Source of the DNA: Devosia naphthalenivorans
GTDB taxonomy: Bacteria; Pseudomonadota; Alphaproteobacteria; Rhizobiales; Devosiaceae
Length of the DNA stretch: 64,000 nt
Direction: 5' to 3'
NCBI RefSeq assembly: GCF_003056355.1
Contig: NZ_PYVW01000011.1
Coordinates: 62,001 to 126,000, forward strand
Every line of letters begins with the position of its first letter. Position 1 is the first letter of the stretch. Below are positions 44,478-55,019 of the stretch, piece after piece. The notes under the pieces were generated by a model, which saw only the letters and a program-made list of their open reading frames with translations, ran no database searches and was not told the origin of the DNA. A program made the translations under genes and the position numbers.

Positions 44478-44675
44478 GAGAAAGCCCCTAGAGCGGGGCG
44501 ACAATTTGCCCCGGTCGTCGCGGTAGCCACCGCAAACCCTGGTTCGCGGCACGACAGGGACTTTGACACCGCGTGGTTCTCACGAGGTCGTGATGGCCGG
44601 GCCGTATGCAAGCCGCAAAAATGCCGACTTAAACCTTTGTCGATGCCGCGCAGTTGGCAGACTCGCAGGGGGCAG

Positions 44676-46610
44676 ATGGGCAAGCGGGAAGGAATACGGT
44701 TCGGGCCACGCTCGGCTCGCCGCTACATGCACTTGGATGGCTTCAAGGACGAACCGGCTTTGACCGTCCTGTCGGCCGAAGGGAGCGAACGCGGCGGTCG
44801 TGAAGTCAGTCTTGGCTGGCTGGCAGGCACAGTGTTGACCGGCGTGACCTCGGTGTTGCTTATGGGCGCAGCACTCTATGTATCGTTCGCCGGGGTCGAC
44901 AGCTTCTCAACCGCCTACAAGGCCCTCGATCTCGCTCCGTCGGAAGCCGTGGTGGCGGCAGTCGCCGAAGGCAAAACGGATCGCCGACGACCCGTTCTCA
45001 CCACGAGGTCGAGCCGTGATGAAATCGAGGCCAGTGTGTTGGAGGACGTAGGCGGAACCAACCTCATACGCAACACCACGTTTGTCCGGGTCAACGCCAC
45101 ACTGGCGACATCTGAGACCATTCTGACCGACGACGTCGCCGCATATGAGCCTCAGAACTACCTAGGCGCGGTTGTGGATGACGTTGGCTCGGCTTTAACG
45201 GTCAGTCTCGATGTGATGGGCGAACCTGTCGATGCGGAGGTTGTCGTCACCAGCTCAGCGCTGCCACCAGGGTTCGTACCAGCCCAATACATCGATGATA
45301 CCGCTGCCGCATCGTTTGCCGCCGTGGGAATTTCGGAGCTTGCGGCGGATTACACGCTGGCTTACGCCTCGGTGCAAGGCTCCGTCTACGATCTGGCACC
45401 GTCCATGGGCGTGGCGGAGAACGTCACCGTGGTGCCCAAGAATTCCGTCGCTGGTGAAGGCCAGCGGATCAGCGAGCGGATCGTGAAACTTGAGGAAACG
45501 ACATACCTGGCCGACGCTCTACTGAAGCACGGCTTCAGCGCGGCAGGCGCTGAGTCCGTTATTGCCACCGTTCGCAACGTCGTGCCTGTAACCACGCTGG
45601 CTCCTCGGTCGCGGCTGCGCATCCTGCTAGGTCCTTCCCGCTCGGGCTCAGGCCTCATTCCATATCGGCTCAGTATCTATCGCCACGACGACTCGACCAA
45701 TTCGGACACGCACATTGCGACCGTCGCATTGACTGACGCGGGCCAGTACGTCCTCGGCTTGGCGCCGTCCGACATTCCGTTCGCCGAAGACAGCACCGAA
45801 AGCATCAGCGTGGCCAATCTGCCCACGATCTACAAGTCGATCTGGGAGACCGGAAGGCGGAATGAGCTGGACGACGCTACCATCTCGAGGATCATCGCTC
45901 TCGTTGCTTACGATGTGGACTTATCGCGAAGGGTGCAGCCCGGCGACTCGCTCGAACTGCTTCAGGCGGCGTCCGTCGGTGCCACTCCCGCCCAATTGCT
46001 CTACGTCAGCCTCAGGCTCGGTAACTCGGAACGGAACTTATATCGCTTCCGCACTGACGACGGCGCCGTCGCCTATTTCGATGAAAGCGGCGAAAGCGGC
46101 AAACGCTTCCTGCTGCGCCGTCCCCTCGAAGGCGGCGGTCGCCTGACGTCGGCCATGGGTTCGCGCGTCGACCCGTTTAACGGTGGCAATGCAAACCACG
46201 AAGGCACTGATTTTGCAGCGCCGCGTGGAACCCCGATATTCGCCGCAGCTGATGGCACCGTCGAGATGGCGCAATGGTATTCAGGATACGGACGCTATGT
46301 TCGTTTGTCCCACGCTAACGGCTACAGCACGGCATACGCCCACATGAACCAGATCGCGGACGGTATCGCGCCAGGTAACGCGGTCCGGCAGGGGCAGGTC
46401 ATCGGATATGTTGGTTCTACGGGCCGTTCCACGGGCAACCATCTGCATTTCGAGCTTGAGATCAACGGCCGTATCGCCGACCCGCTAGAAGTAAAGCTGC
46501 CCAGGGCCCGCACCCTCCCCCCGCAATACGACGGAAAGCTCCAGCAGACCATAGAACAGGTACGCGCCATTATGGATGCTGCGCCACGCAATCAAGCCTC
46601 GTCGGCGTGA
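44676..46610 (+). CDS. M23-family peptidoglycan peptidase
   Basis: The protein has 644 residues. A cytoplasmic basic start precedes one membrane helix (VLTGVTSVLLMGAALYVSFA), so the rest is periplasmic. The C-terminal LytM domain has NHEGTDFAAPRGTPIFAA and HLHFELEINGR, the zinc-binding HxxxD and HxH motifs. A middle domain of about 400 residues is of unclear fold. The start at 44676 follows AGGGGG. Such peptidases often accompany lspA-ATPase metal islands, perhaps to open the wall for efflux parts; this is inferred. Confidence 0.87.
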   Translation: MGKREGIRFGPRSARRYMHLDGFKDEPALTVLSAEGSERGGREVSLGWLAGTVLTGVTSVLLMGAALYVSFAGVDSFSTAYKALDLAPSEAVVAAVAEGKTDRRRPVLTTRSSRDEIEASVLEDVGGTNLIRNTTFVRVNATLATSETILTDDVAAYEPQNYLGAVVDDVGSALTVSLDVMGEPVDAEVVVTSSALPPGFVPAQYIDDTAAASFAAVGISELAADYTLAYASVQGSVYDLAPSMGVAENVTVVPKNSVAGEGQRISERIVKLEETTYLADALLKHGFSAAGAESVIATVRNVVPVTTLAPRSRLRILLGPSRSGSGLIPYRLSIYRHDDSTNSDTHIATVALTDAGQYVLGLAPSDIPFAEDSTESISVANLPTIYKSIWETGRRNELDDATISRIIALVAYDVDLSRRVQPGDSLELLQAASVGATPAQLLYVSLRLGNSERNLYRFRTDDGAVAYFDESGESGKRFLLRRPLEGGGRLTSAMGSRVDPFNGGNANHEGTDFAAPRGTPIFAAADGTVEMAQWYSGYGRYVRLSHANGYSTAYAHMNQIADGIAPGNAVRQGQVIGYVGSTGRSTGNHLHFELEINGRIADPLEVKLPRARTLPPQYDGKLQQTIEQVRAIMDAAPRNQASSA

Positions 46611-46804
46611 TCCAAGTTCTGCATGTTGGCGACGTTCGCCTTGGCCTCTTCGTTCCCTACTTGGCCACACTAGTTTACCCCTGCTCGATGTGACGGCGGC
46701 ACTTTGTTGCGTCCTCACCGGTGCCGTCGATCCTAGGCATCTTTAGGTTGGCTGCCAGCATCTTCGTTCCACGGCCGCTGGGCGCTTGCGGACACAGTCA
46801 TCGA

Positions 46805-47542
46805 CTACCCTATCTGCTGGAAGAAAGGCACCATCTGCAGGAGCCAAAATGCGAACATCGACAACTGGCCCGTAATCATTGCGACGCCCATTGCGATCAT
46901 GACCAGCCCCGCTGCAAATTGCAGCCACCGCCCGAATTGGCGGATGCTCTTAAGGCGGTCGGACAAACCTTGGGTGAAGAGCGCGGACAGGACGAAGGGA
47001 AGACCTAGTCCGAGAGAATATACCCCCAAAAGGGCCATCCCGTTGCCCGAGGTTTCTGATACGGCGCTGAGCGTCAGGATGGCACCAAGCACCGGGCCGA
47101 TGCATGGGGTCCAGCCGAAACCAAATGCCAGCCCTAAAAGGTATGCACCGGCAGGCCTTCCGCCCTCAATGGCACCGTGATAGCGCACATCGCGCTCGAG
47201 CCAGGCGAAGCGGAAGATACCGGTCGTGAATATGCCGAAGACGATGACCACGATGCCGCCGACCAGGTTCGCCTCCGCGCGGTAGGATAGCAATATCCTG
47301 CTGACCACCGTGGCACTGGCGCCTAAGGCGACGAATATGGTTGAGAAGCCAAGGACGAAACAGAGGCTCAGGACAAGTGCGACCTCCTTCCGGCGCGTCA
47401 AGATAGAATCTTGTTCCGAGATCGTGGAATTTCCGGCGATGAAAGAGACGTAGGCAGGTACCAGCGGTAGTACGCAGGGAGAGAGAAACGAAACGGTGCC
47501 TGCCAAGAACGCCGTCAATATGCCGATGTTTGAAATCTCCAT
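46805..47542 (-). CDS. ccdA: CcdA-family thiol-transfer membrane protein
   Basis: This 245-residue protein has six membrane segments. Redox cysteines lie in FLSPCVLPLVPAYVSF (TM1) and GFGWTPCIGPVLGAIL (TM4). CcdA carries electrons from cytoplasmic thioredoxin to periplasmic thiol proteins such as TlpA or CcmG. Its start at 47542 directly abuts the stop of tlpA (47543), making tlpA-ccdA a two-gene operon. Its electron partners could include the CcmG-like gene near 40.5 kb. Confidence 0.9.
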   Translation of the reverse strand: MEISNIGILTAFLAGTVSFLSPCVLPLVPAYVSFIAGNSTISEQDSILTRRKEVALVLSLCFVLGFSTIFVALGASATVVSRILLSYRAEANLVGGIVVIVFGIFTTGIFRFAWLERDVRYHGAIEGGRPAGAYLLGLAFGFGWTPCIGPVLGAILTLSAVSETSGNGMALLGVYSLGLGLPFVLSALFTQGLSDRLKSIRQFGRWLQFAAGLVMIAMGVAMITGQLSMFAFWLLQMVPFFQQIG

Positions 47543-48145
47543 CTAGTCGGAACTCGGCAGATCAAGTTGCGCGGTGGCGCCGGTTTGCAGGTAGAGCTTG
47601 AGGGCAGCATAGGTTTCCGCGCTGTCCCATTTCCGCGGGCCCACCCAGCGGTAGATTTCCTCACCACTGCGATCAATGAGAATGGTCGTCGGAAGTCCGA
47701 CCACACCCCCAGCCGACATGACCGCCATCGTCGGATCGAGGAACACCTCGAGGTTGCGGATGCCGATCTCCTCGAGAAACGGACGAACGGCATCATTTCC
47801 GGCTCGATCGATCGACAGTGTCGCGACCCGAAATCGCTCTCCGCCTAGTGCCGACTGGAGATTGGCCAAGTCCGGCATTTCCTCCCTGCAAGGCGCACAC
47901 CAAGTCGCCCAAACGTTAATCAATGTCGATTGTCCGGCAAAGGAAGCTATCGTTTGCGGGTTTCCCTCGACATCGAAGAAGCCCAGCTCGTCCAAGCTGC
48001 TGCGCTCTGGCGTGGAGACGCTGGAGCCACTCGGCGACATGAAGATCATCAGGGCAACCAGGACTGAAGAGGCCAGACTCAGCAGGCCGATCGAAAGCCA
48101 GATCCTCGGCCAGGGACCGGGAACAGATCCGCTCAAAACACTCAT
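47543..48145 (-). CDS. tlpA: TlpA-like periplasmic thioredoxin
   Basis: The protein of 200 residues has a membrane anchor (IWLSIGLLSLASSVLVALMI) and a thioredoxin fold with WCAPC (INVWATWCAPCREEMP) and GLPTTILID (cis-proline). TlpA-type proteins reduce periplasmic disulfides and help cytochrome oxidase assembly. It shares a transcript with ccdA, to which it is adjacent without a gap. The start at 48145 (MSVLSGSVPGP) is the only good one in frame. Confidence 0.88.
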   Translation of the reverse strand: MSVLSGSVPGPWPRIWLSIGLLSLASSVLVALMIFMSPSGSSVSTPERSSLDELGFFDVEGNPQTIASFAGQSTLINVWATWCAPCREEMPDLANLQSALGGERFRVATLSIDRAGNDAVRPFLEEIGIRNLEVFLDPTMAVMSAGGVVGLPTTILIDRSGEEIYRWVGPRKWDSAETYAALKLYLQTGATAQLDLPSSD

Positions 48146-49400
48146 TCCTTTCGCTAGGAGTTTGACTTCGCAGCGCGCGAACTGTCCATCATCTTAGATG
48201 GTGATTTCTGAAATGTGCACCTACACCAAGGTGGGCGGTGAGTGCTGTTCGGGCCCAATTAGCTATGCCCATTCGATGGCTCTCGCGACCGCCATCGACC
48301 TGCACATAAAGCTAGGCCGGACCCAACTACATGGTCAACCTTGTGGGCAGAGGCATTCCGCCACCTGCGACACATAGACGCTCAATGCGTTGCTACTACT
48401 TCGCATACCTTTTCAAGGAGCGGCTACTCAGTCTGGGGCCAGGCGGCGAAGACGACCCTGGCTACTCGGACTTGTATCCTACGTACGCAATAGCCGACCG
48501 CAAGCTCAGTGATGTAGCCGGGAAGACCACATACCAAATCTTGACATGCCCAAATTGCTTTTGTGCATAATCCGTAGCCAAACGCGTTGGAATCCTGGCC
48601 GATGTAAAAAGGCCTTAGGTGGCGTGGCTGTCAAAGGGCATTCCTATGTTTCAGTGCATCAGATGCTGGACTGAACCGACGGTCGGAAACCACCGACTTC
48701 TAACAAACGCAACATTGGAAGCTAACTCCCTGTCGTTTGATGTGCGTGCTGATCCGCGCACGTAGAGTGCTTCAGGCTAATCTCCCACCGCAGATCGCCG
48801 GTGCTAACCTGCAGTGGGGAAGTCGCCCTCAACATGAGCTGAACGCCCAATAATCATCCTTAACGCTGAATGCAAAACGGTGGTTTTCCTGTCCAGGCAC
48901 GGAGAAGTCTTTGCTCTCAACGCCATGCGCGACCATCCACTTTAGTCAACAAAGCGCCGGAATGGCACCTTGACCAGGGTGCCTCCGTAACAGCGTCGTC
49001 TCTTGATCTCGCCCAGCCGTCGCGGCTGGCGCAAAACTGCGTTTGGTGAAAATGTTTGAGATTGGTGGGAATGGCTCTTCCGATGAAGCTGCCGATCGAA
49101 TTCGCATCGGCGTTTAGAGCCGAACCGCGCCGTGCAAAGCCGCAGTTGGGCACGGAGATTTGGCGGACCTGGTACCCGTGGCACGCGCGATGTTCATCGG
49201 GGGCGTTGCGAGGCAGCGGCGGGAATGGCGGTTGTGGACCTCACAGCCCCAAACCCAAGGTGCGTGCATAGTGTCGCACTTTTCCTAACGGCGACCAACT
49301 CGGTAGACAGCTGCTTTTGCAGGTGTCACAAAGTGAGACCGCGTTTTCTTCAAAACCAGTCAGCGAACACTGATCCGCGTTGGACTGATAGGGCCTTTCG
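48146..49400. other. Long stretch without a supported gene
   Basis: About 1.25 kb. Short frames (such as 48331-48570 plus and 48917-49184 minus) have no recognisable motif. An imperfect inverted repeat CCCACCGCAG/CTGCAGTGGG lies at 48784-48818. The composition looks less codon-like than in flanking genes. It may be a recombination scar between two acquired blocks. Confidence 0.4.
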
Positions 49401-50648
49401 ATGTCCGAACACTCAAATTACACCCCCGGGAATGCTGCCGAGAAGTGGCTGGACGAGCGTCTTCCGGTCGCCAGGTTTGCCAAAGAGCACCTGATGGACT
49501 TCCCCACGCCCAAGAACCTCAACTACTGGTGGACGTTTGGCGCGATCCTCGTGATGTGCCTGGGCATTCAGATCGTCACCGGCATTATCCTGGCGATGCA
49601 CTATACTCCCAATGTGGCGATGGCATTCGACTCGGTCGAGCACATTCGCCGTAACGTCAATGGCGGCCGGATCATCCAGGCAACCCACGCCGTTGGCGCT
49701 TCGATGTTCTTTGCGGCGCTTTACATCCATATCTTCCGCGGCCTGTTCTTCGGCTCCTACAAGGCGCCGCGCGAGATCCTGTGGATCCTGGGTGTCATCA
49801 TCTTCATCCTCACCATGGCCACTGCCTTCATGGGCTATGTGCTGCCTTGGGGCCAAATGAGCTTCTGGGGCGCCACCGTCATCACCAATATCTTCTCGGC
49901 CATCCCAATCGTGGGCGAGAGCGTGCTGCAGTTGCTGCGCGGCGGGTTTGCTGTGGGTAATCCCACGCTCAACCGCTTCTTCTCGCTGCATTACCTGCTG
50001 CCATTCGTGATTGCAGCCGTGGTTGCGCTCCACATTTGGGCGCTGCACGTGCCCGGCAACAACAACCCTACGGGCGTCGACGTTAAATCGACCCGCGACA
50101 CTGTCCCTTTCCATCCGTACTATACGATGAAGGACCTGTTCGCGATGGTGCTGTTCATGATCCCATTCGCTTGGTTCGTGTTCTTTGCGCCAGACATCCT
50201 GGGTCACCCGGATAACTATATTCAGGCCAATCCGCAGGTAACCCCGGCCCATATCGTTCCCGAATGGTATCTGCTGCCGTTCTACACCATCCTGCGCGCC
50301 ATCGACTTCAACGTGCTGTTCATCAACTCGCAGCTCGGCGGCGTCATCGCCATGGGCCTGTCGATGGTGGCGCTGCTGGTCGTGCCGTGGCTGGACACCG
50401 CACGCGTTCGTTCGGGCCTGTTCCGCCCCATGTTCAAATGGTTCTACCTGCTGTTCGTGATCAACTTCATCGGGCTGACCTATCTGGGCGCGCAGCCGCC
50501 CGAGGGCATCTACACCATTCTTTCGAAGGTCTGCACAGCATACTACTTCATCCATTTCTTTGTTGTGCTGCCCGTGCTTTCGCGGATTGAGAAGCCCTTG
50601 CTCCTCCCGACAAGCATTTCCGAGCGCGTTCTGAATAGGGCCGATTGA
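49401..50648 (+). CDS. petB: Cytochrome b of the bc1 complex, isolated
   Basis: This 415-residue protein carries the haem-ligand histidine pairs: [20 protein letters not shown] (TM2) and [19 protein letters not shown] (TM4). The Qo-site PEWY motif is present in [15 protein letters not shown]. It is complete. Rieske (petA) and cytochrome c1 (petC) genes, normally in the same operon, are missing on both sides. This suggests a second copy or a fragment of a translocated respiratory operon. A 450-residue minus-strand ORF that covers it is a shadow. Confidence 0.92.
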   Translation: MSEHSNYTPGNAAEKWLDERLPVARFAKEHLMDFPTPKNLNYWWTFGAILVMCLGIQIVTGIILAMHYTPNVAMAFDSVEHIRRNVNGGRIIQATHAVGASMFFAALYIHIFRGLFFGSYKAPREILWILGVIIFILTMATAFMGYVLPWGQMSFWGATVITNIFSAIPIVGESVLQLLRGGFAVGNPTLNRFFSLHYLLPFVIAAVVALHIWALHVPGNNNPTGVDVKSTRDTVPFHPYYTMKDLFAMVLFMIPFAWFVFFAPDILGHPDNYIQANPQVTPAHIVPEWYLLPFYTILRAIDFNVLFINSQLGGVIAMGLSMVALLVVPWLDTARVRSGLFRPMFKWFYLLFVINFIGLTYLGAQPPEGIYTILSKVCTAYYFIHFFVVLPVLSRIEKPLLLPTSISERVLNRAD

Positions 50649-50712
50649 TGGTGGACTAGGCAGTTGTCCCAACCGAGAACACCATTGCAACAAAGCCGTG
50701 GCGACGTGAGAC

Positions 50713-50850
50713 CAGGGCCTCCGCTGGCGGGATGCTCCAGCCGAATATGGCCCGCATAAGACCATCTACAACCGCTTCATCCGGTGGAGCCGGCTGGGTG
50801 TATTCAACCGCATTCTGGCGGAACTTGCCGCGCACGGGGCGCAGCGACGG
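50713..50850 (+). mobile_element. Remnant of an IS5-family transposase
   Basis: A plus-strand frame here reads GLRWRDAPAEYGPHKTIYNR followed by FIRWSRLGVFNRILAELAA, the N-terminal helix-turn-helix region of IS5/IS1031-type transposases. No start codon, DDE part or terminal repeats remain. It lies between cytochrome b and the O-antigen ligase gene. Confidence 0.65.
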
Positions 50851-50988
50851 CTCGGTCGTGCGCTACGTCCTCCGGCTTCACCCAGCGGGACGGCGATCCT
50901 CTCGCGTCTGACGGCGCGCGGAAACCAACCTGCAGCTGCGCAGCGATGACCTCGCTCGCAAGGTAGGAGAGCCCGCTTACCTTCCGGA

Positions 50989-52242
50989 TCAGGACTTTTG
51001 GCGATTGGCACTCGTGCGCATGCCGAAATTGAACGAGTTCATGCCCCATACAAGGCCGAAGAATAGCCACAAATGGCGCCAGTGTTCACCCTCGTGCAGA
51101 GTCGCGCCCATTACGATGCCGAGAAGGGAGATGAGCAGCGCAATCGCGATTGCGTCCTTCGTCCTTCGGTAATTCCGGATTGACACGACAACGCTCCCGA
51201 CGGCGAGAAAGATCCATGAGAGTCCGCCGCCCCAGCCATAGTTTACGAAGGAGCTCAGCCAGATGTTGTGGATCGGCTCGGGAAATATCTTCTCAAGTTG
51301 CAGCACGCCCAACCCGATGGGGTTTTGCAGGATCATCGGCACCACCAGCAGATATCGCGCATACCGTCCATCCTCGCCGAGGTCATAGGCCTTAGCAAAA
51401 GTCAGGCGATCCAGGAGCTTGGCGGTGAACTCCGCCGAGGTGAGGCTGGCAAAGGCGAACAGCGCGACGCCGGTCACAACCAACCCGCAGATGATCAACA
51501 GCAGCCGGCGCGGTCTTCCGCGATTGTGAAAAAAGATGTAGGCGAAAAAGCAGAACAGCGCCGCTACAACGGCGATGCGCGAGAATGACAGCAGGATGCC
51601 AAGTAGGACCAACGCCAAAGCGCCGCTGAAGAGCACCTTGCTAACTTGGCCCAGAGACAGGAAATAGGCACAGAAGACCACGGCCGGAATTAGGAACGAG
51701 CCATACATGTTCGGATCGTCGATGAAGCCCTTGGCGCGGCCATCCCAAGTTAGCAGCTCCATCTGGGTAAGGAAGCCGATGGTGCCCAGAAGCGATGCAA
51801 TCACGCAGGAGAAGATATAGACCTTCATAAAGGTTTCGAAGTGCCTGCGGTTCCAGCTCATTGAAACGAAAGCACCGATCACGCCTATCGAGATGGCAAA
51901 AGATTTTGCCAGGAGCTCGAAGGTGACGAGTTCCTGCCGGAGATGGGGCAGCGATGCAAGAAAGAAGGACAGCGCCCAGGCCGCCAGCATCAGCGTGAGT
52001 GCCAGAACGCGCCGGGTCACCTCCATCCTGGTAAAGAGCGACATGTAGACGAGCGTGACCAGGAAGGACGTGATGTAGAGCAGGTCGACAGGAGAGGGCC
52101 GCATCAGCGTGAAGTTCATCGCCAGAACCGCAATCAGGAAGATCAGGTTCCGCGTAGAAAAGACAGCGAAGCGCAGTCCGGCGAGGCTGATGCCGGTATC
52201 GGCTTTGGCCGTACCGTTGCGAGTGCCCATATCCGCCGTCAT
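50989..52242 (-). CDS. O-antigen ligase/polymerase-like membrane protein
   Basis: This protein of 417 residues has about eleven membrane segments and a large periplasmic loop late in the chain with LVVPMILQNPIGLGVLQL and FPEPIHNIWLSSFVNYGW, the pattern of the Wzy_C/O-antigen ligase (WaaL-like) domain. It probably joins or polymerises surface polysaccharide. The ATG at 52242 begins MTADMGTRNG; an ATG at 52230 is another option. There are no other polysaccharide genes nearby, so the specific substrate cannot be inferred. Confidence 0.75.
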   Translation of the reverse strand: MTADMGTRNGTAKADTGISLAGLRFAVFSTRNLIFLIAVLAMNFTLMRPSPVDLLYITSFLVTLVYMSLFTRMEVTRRVLALTLMLAAWALSFFLASLPHLRQELVTFELLAKSFAISIGVIGAFVSMSWNRRHFETFMKVYIFSCVIASLLGTIGFLTQMELLTWDGRAKGFIDDPNMYGSFLIPAVVFCAYFLSLGQVSKVLFSGALALVLLGILLSFSRIAVVAALFCFFAYIFFHNRGRPRRLLLIICGLVVTGVALFAFASLTSAEFTAKLLDRLTFAKAYDLGEDGRYARYLLVVPMILQNPIGLGVLQLEKIFPEPIHNIWLSSFVNYGWGGGLSWIFLAVGSVVVSIRNYRRTKDAIAIALLISLLGIVMGATLHEGEHWRHLWLFFGLVWGMNSFNFGMRTSANRQKS

Positions 52243-52738
52243 GGCGCCAGCCCATATCCGAGCAGGATTTCTACACTGCCAAGTCCCCCGCGATCTGGCG
52301 CGCTGGAGCAAAAGTGCGTTCGAGCGTGCTCTTTTACCCAATGACAGACCGGCCCTGGCCTCAGTTGATCCGCATTGGCGTCATCAAACTTGGGTTGCTT
52401 GGAGACGTGGTCTAACACGGTCTGTTTAGATCGCCTGCGGTACATTGGCTGCCACGCGGTGTAATTCTCGACACACCGTTAGTAATGGCCCAAGGTTTAT
52501 AGTGGGTGAAGCGCCGCCGCTACCAAGATTCACTGGTCTAGGAGTTCCGCAAGCGAGCACAACGCCGTGCAAGCATGAATCTTGAGGGAGTGGCATCTCA
52601 ACCACATTCCCCGCCGGTTGTCATTCAGATCGACGACCGACGACAAGGTGGTCCATTCTCCAATCCGGCCGTTCTTGTCCTTTGTGACGTCCTGCTACCG
52701 CAGGACAGGGCGAGCCGACCGACACCTAAGCCAGAGAA
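52243..52738. other. Intergenic stretch
   Basis: About 500 bp with no gene I can support. A plus-strand frame (52575-52793) is Pro/Gln-rich and overlaps the next gene antisense. No repeat or promoter element stood out. Confidence 0.4.
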
Positions 52739-53086
52739 TCAGCAGGGCAGAGGAATAACGTGTCCTGTTGTGCGCTTTCGGCTGTCAGGATGAGCGAGCA
52801 ATCGACCTCGGTAAACGAGGAGCGCCACGGTCGGCCAGAGCATCGTGTTGCCGATGTCCCGGAGGGCGCCACTGACATCGATGTCCAGCACACCGTGATG
52901 TATGCCGTCTAGCAGTTCGTTCGCTAATTGTGCGACGAGAACAACTAGCCATGGAACGATGCTGGCGGGACCACGCCGGAATAACAGCATGGCCGCAACG
53001 TAGATGCCCAAGCCGATGTGGATATGCAGCGAATCCCTGCTAAGGAACAACAACTCACTAAGTACGGTTTTAATCTCGTTCAGCAT
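52739..53086 (-). CDS. Small membrane protein, VanZ-like, related to that at 35.7 kb
   Basis: The 115-residue protein starts MLNEIKTVLSELLFLSRDSL and contains HIHIGLGIYVAAMLLFRRG, a second hydrophobic segment (VPWLVVLVAQLANELLDG), and NTMLWPTVALLVYRGRLL. The layout equals that of the 35.7-kb protein, and the ANELLDG-like motif also recalls VanZ. The ATG at 53086 is chosen since the extra N-terminal 17 residues are hydrophilic. Function unknown. Confidence 0.55.
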   Translation of the reverse strand: MLNEIKTVLSELLFLSRDSLHIHIGLGIYVAAMLLFRRGPASIVPWLVVLVAQLANELLDGIHHGVLDIDVSGALRDIGNTMLWPTVALLVYRGRLLAHPDSRKRTTGHVIPLPC

Positions 53087-53189
53087 CTCAACAGCACGAG
53101 CTTCCCACCTTACCTCAATGTTACCATTGAGGATCAAAGAAGACGGTCACTCCCCTTCCGAGGAGGAGGGATGATCGAGCTTCCAGACG

Positions 53190-54008
53190 TCACTGCGGAG
53201 GCGCAACCGGCATGGCGGCAGGTTCAGTGGGTGCCATAGTATCCGGGCTTGCTGGCGACCTTGTCCCGCCGGTGGACGGCGCGGCTTCTGTGGTCGGCTC
53301 CACGGTAGCATCAGGGGTTTCGGCCGCAGAGGCGACGCCGGCACCAGTACTGACAAAATCGGCAGGCACCAGCGGATTGATCTCGGCGGCGAACTGATCG
53401 AGCGTCTTGTTACCAGTGAGCGTCCTGCCATTGACATAAAATGTCGGGGTGCCTGAGAGACCAAATTCGTTGAGTGCCTGCTCGCGCAGCGCTTCCATCC
53501 CAGTGAACAACTCCTGATCCGTCAATGCGGCGTCAAAAGTTGCCTGGGTAAACCCCAACTGCGTCGCAATTTCGAAGATTGCGTCGCGCGGCGTCTCGGA
53601 CGTGGCCCAGTCGGTCTGGGTCCGGAAATAGGTCGACAGCACGTTGTGGAAATTTGTCGGACCGGCCGCCTCGGCCAGCATAAATACGGCGGCGTCCAGC
53701 ACATTGCGCACGAAGGGGCGGACGATCAGTTTGATCTTGCCGGTATCAACATACTGCTTGACTAAGGCTGGCAGCACTTCGTTGGAGAAGGTGGCACAGT
53801 GCGGGCAAGTGGGAGAGGCATATTCGATGACGGTGACTGGCGCGCTCTCGCTGCCCTGAACATGATCCACAACGCCCCCGGCGGGTGCCATTAGCTGCGC
53901 TACATCGATCATGTCCCCTTCAGCAGCATTGACAACGCCACCCCCGTACAAGCTGAGCGCCGACGCAGCAACGCCCAAAACGATAGTGTCACGGCGGGTA
54001 AAGTTCAC
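53190..54008 (-). CDS. DsbA-family periplasmic thiol oxidoreductase
   Basis: This 272-residue protein has a Tat-like signal (NFTRRDTIVLGVAASALSLY) and a thioredoxin-like DsbA fold. The active site is CPHC (IEYASPTCPHCATFSN) and the cis-proline loop is GLSGTPTFYVNG. The C-terminal 50 residues form a Thr/Pro/Ala-rich tail (TPDATVEPTTEAAPSTGG), not typical for the family. It may oxidise thiols exported by the element or act with DsbB at 31 kb. Confidence 0.85.
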   Translation of the reverse strand: MNFTRRDTIVLGVAASALSLYGGGVVNAAEGDMIDVAQLMAPAGGVVDHVQGSESAPVTVIEYASPTCPHCATFSNEVLPALVKQYVDTGKIKLIVRPFVRNVLDAAVFMLAEAAGPTNFHNVLSTYFRTQTDWATSETPRDAIFEIATQLGFTQATFDAALTDQELFTGMEALREQALNEFGLSGTPTFYVNGRTLTGNKTLDQFAAEINPLVPADFVSTGAGVASAAETPDATVEPTTEAAPSTGGTRSPASPDTMAPTEPAAMPVAPPQ

Positions 54009-54292
54009 GGCTAATGCTCCTGTCGTTATGTGCGGGAAACTACACGGAGCAAATGTAGAGGGAAGTGGACACTTTCATCAACCCGGCGTGAATATCCTGA
54101 CAAATCATTGGCCCTATCGGAGCCGGTTTAGCCATCAATCGCGCCCCGGTCTGCTGGAGAGTGCACGGCCCGATGTTCGTCGTGCTTCCCTCAGATAGCA
54201 TGATGCAACCTGCCGCCTTAACGCCGACCCCCGCAATTAAAGGGCCGAAACACACTGGGGAAAGCCGCGGCCTACTTCGCCAGGGGCCCGAT

Positions 54293-54860
54293 ATGAGATT
54301 CTCCTTTGTGGCGAAGCACCGAGTTACTTGGCCGATCTCGCTAATCTGCGGGGCGCCCGGCGGGAGTCGCACCACGTGCTGGCCGAAGGGCTCGACGCCG
54401 GTCTACATCGCATCGAGCGGCTGATGCGCCCGGAAGGCCTGCGAACTCGGCCGCGGCGGCGGGCCAAGGATGGCGGCAGCGTCATGCGATCTCCCCGACA
54501 TCACGGACCGGGCGTTCGTGGCGTCGGCACCAAACCAGAAGTGGATTGCCCACTTCACCTAAATCTGGACGGCCCAGGGCTGGCGATATGTGGCGGCGGT
54601 CGTCGACCTTTCCTCCCGCCGGGTGGTGGGCTGATCGATGAGTTCATTGATGACCGCTCAACTGGTAGCCGAAGCGCTGATCATGCCCATCTGGCGCCGC
54701 GGCAAACGCGACAGCCTGTTGCATCGCTCCATCCAGGGCAGCCAATATGCGTCCGAGAAGTTCCAGCGCCTGATGGCCGATCACGGCATCACCTGCTCGA
54801 TAGGCCGATCTGGCAAGCCTCGGACAACGCGGCGAGGGTGGGCAAAGTGCGCAGATTGAT
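54293..54860 (+). mobile_element. Decayed IS3-family transposase (OrfB) remnant
   Basis: Several frames together read like an IS3-family OrfB: MRFSFVAKHRVTWPISLICG, then RIERLMRPEGLRTRPRRRAK in another frame, then WTAQGWRYVAAVVDLSSRRV and a tail with IWRRGKRDSLLHRS and SQYASEKFQRLMADHG. Internal deletions and several frameshifts have destroyed the gene. No terminal repeats or OrfA could be recognised. Confidence 0.7.
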
Positions 54861-55019
54861 ACAGCGTTCGCAATGAGCTGGCGTTTGCTGACATAGACAC
54901 CACGAGTTCCGTATGAATCTAAATGGGTTGACCAGCGGCTTCAACGCTGGCACCACCCACTAGTGGGGGCATCGGGCCACCGATGCCCCGGAAATCGCCA
55001 GGCAGACGAGGTAAAACGA

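Noticed and set aside
48784-48818. Imperfect inverted repeat as a terminator
   Set aside because: It has a mismatch, no T-run and no gene directly upstream, so it is not reported as a terminator.
49413-50765. 450-residue minus-strand ORF
   Set aside because: It lies opposite cytochrome b, which has clear motifs; its composition (His/Gln/Arg/Asp-rich) is typical of an antisense shadow in GC-rich DNA.
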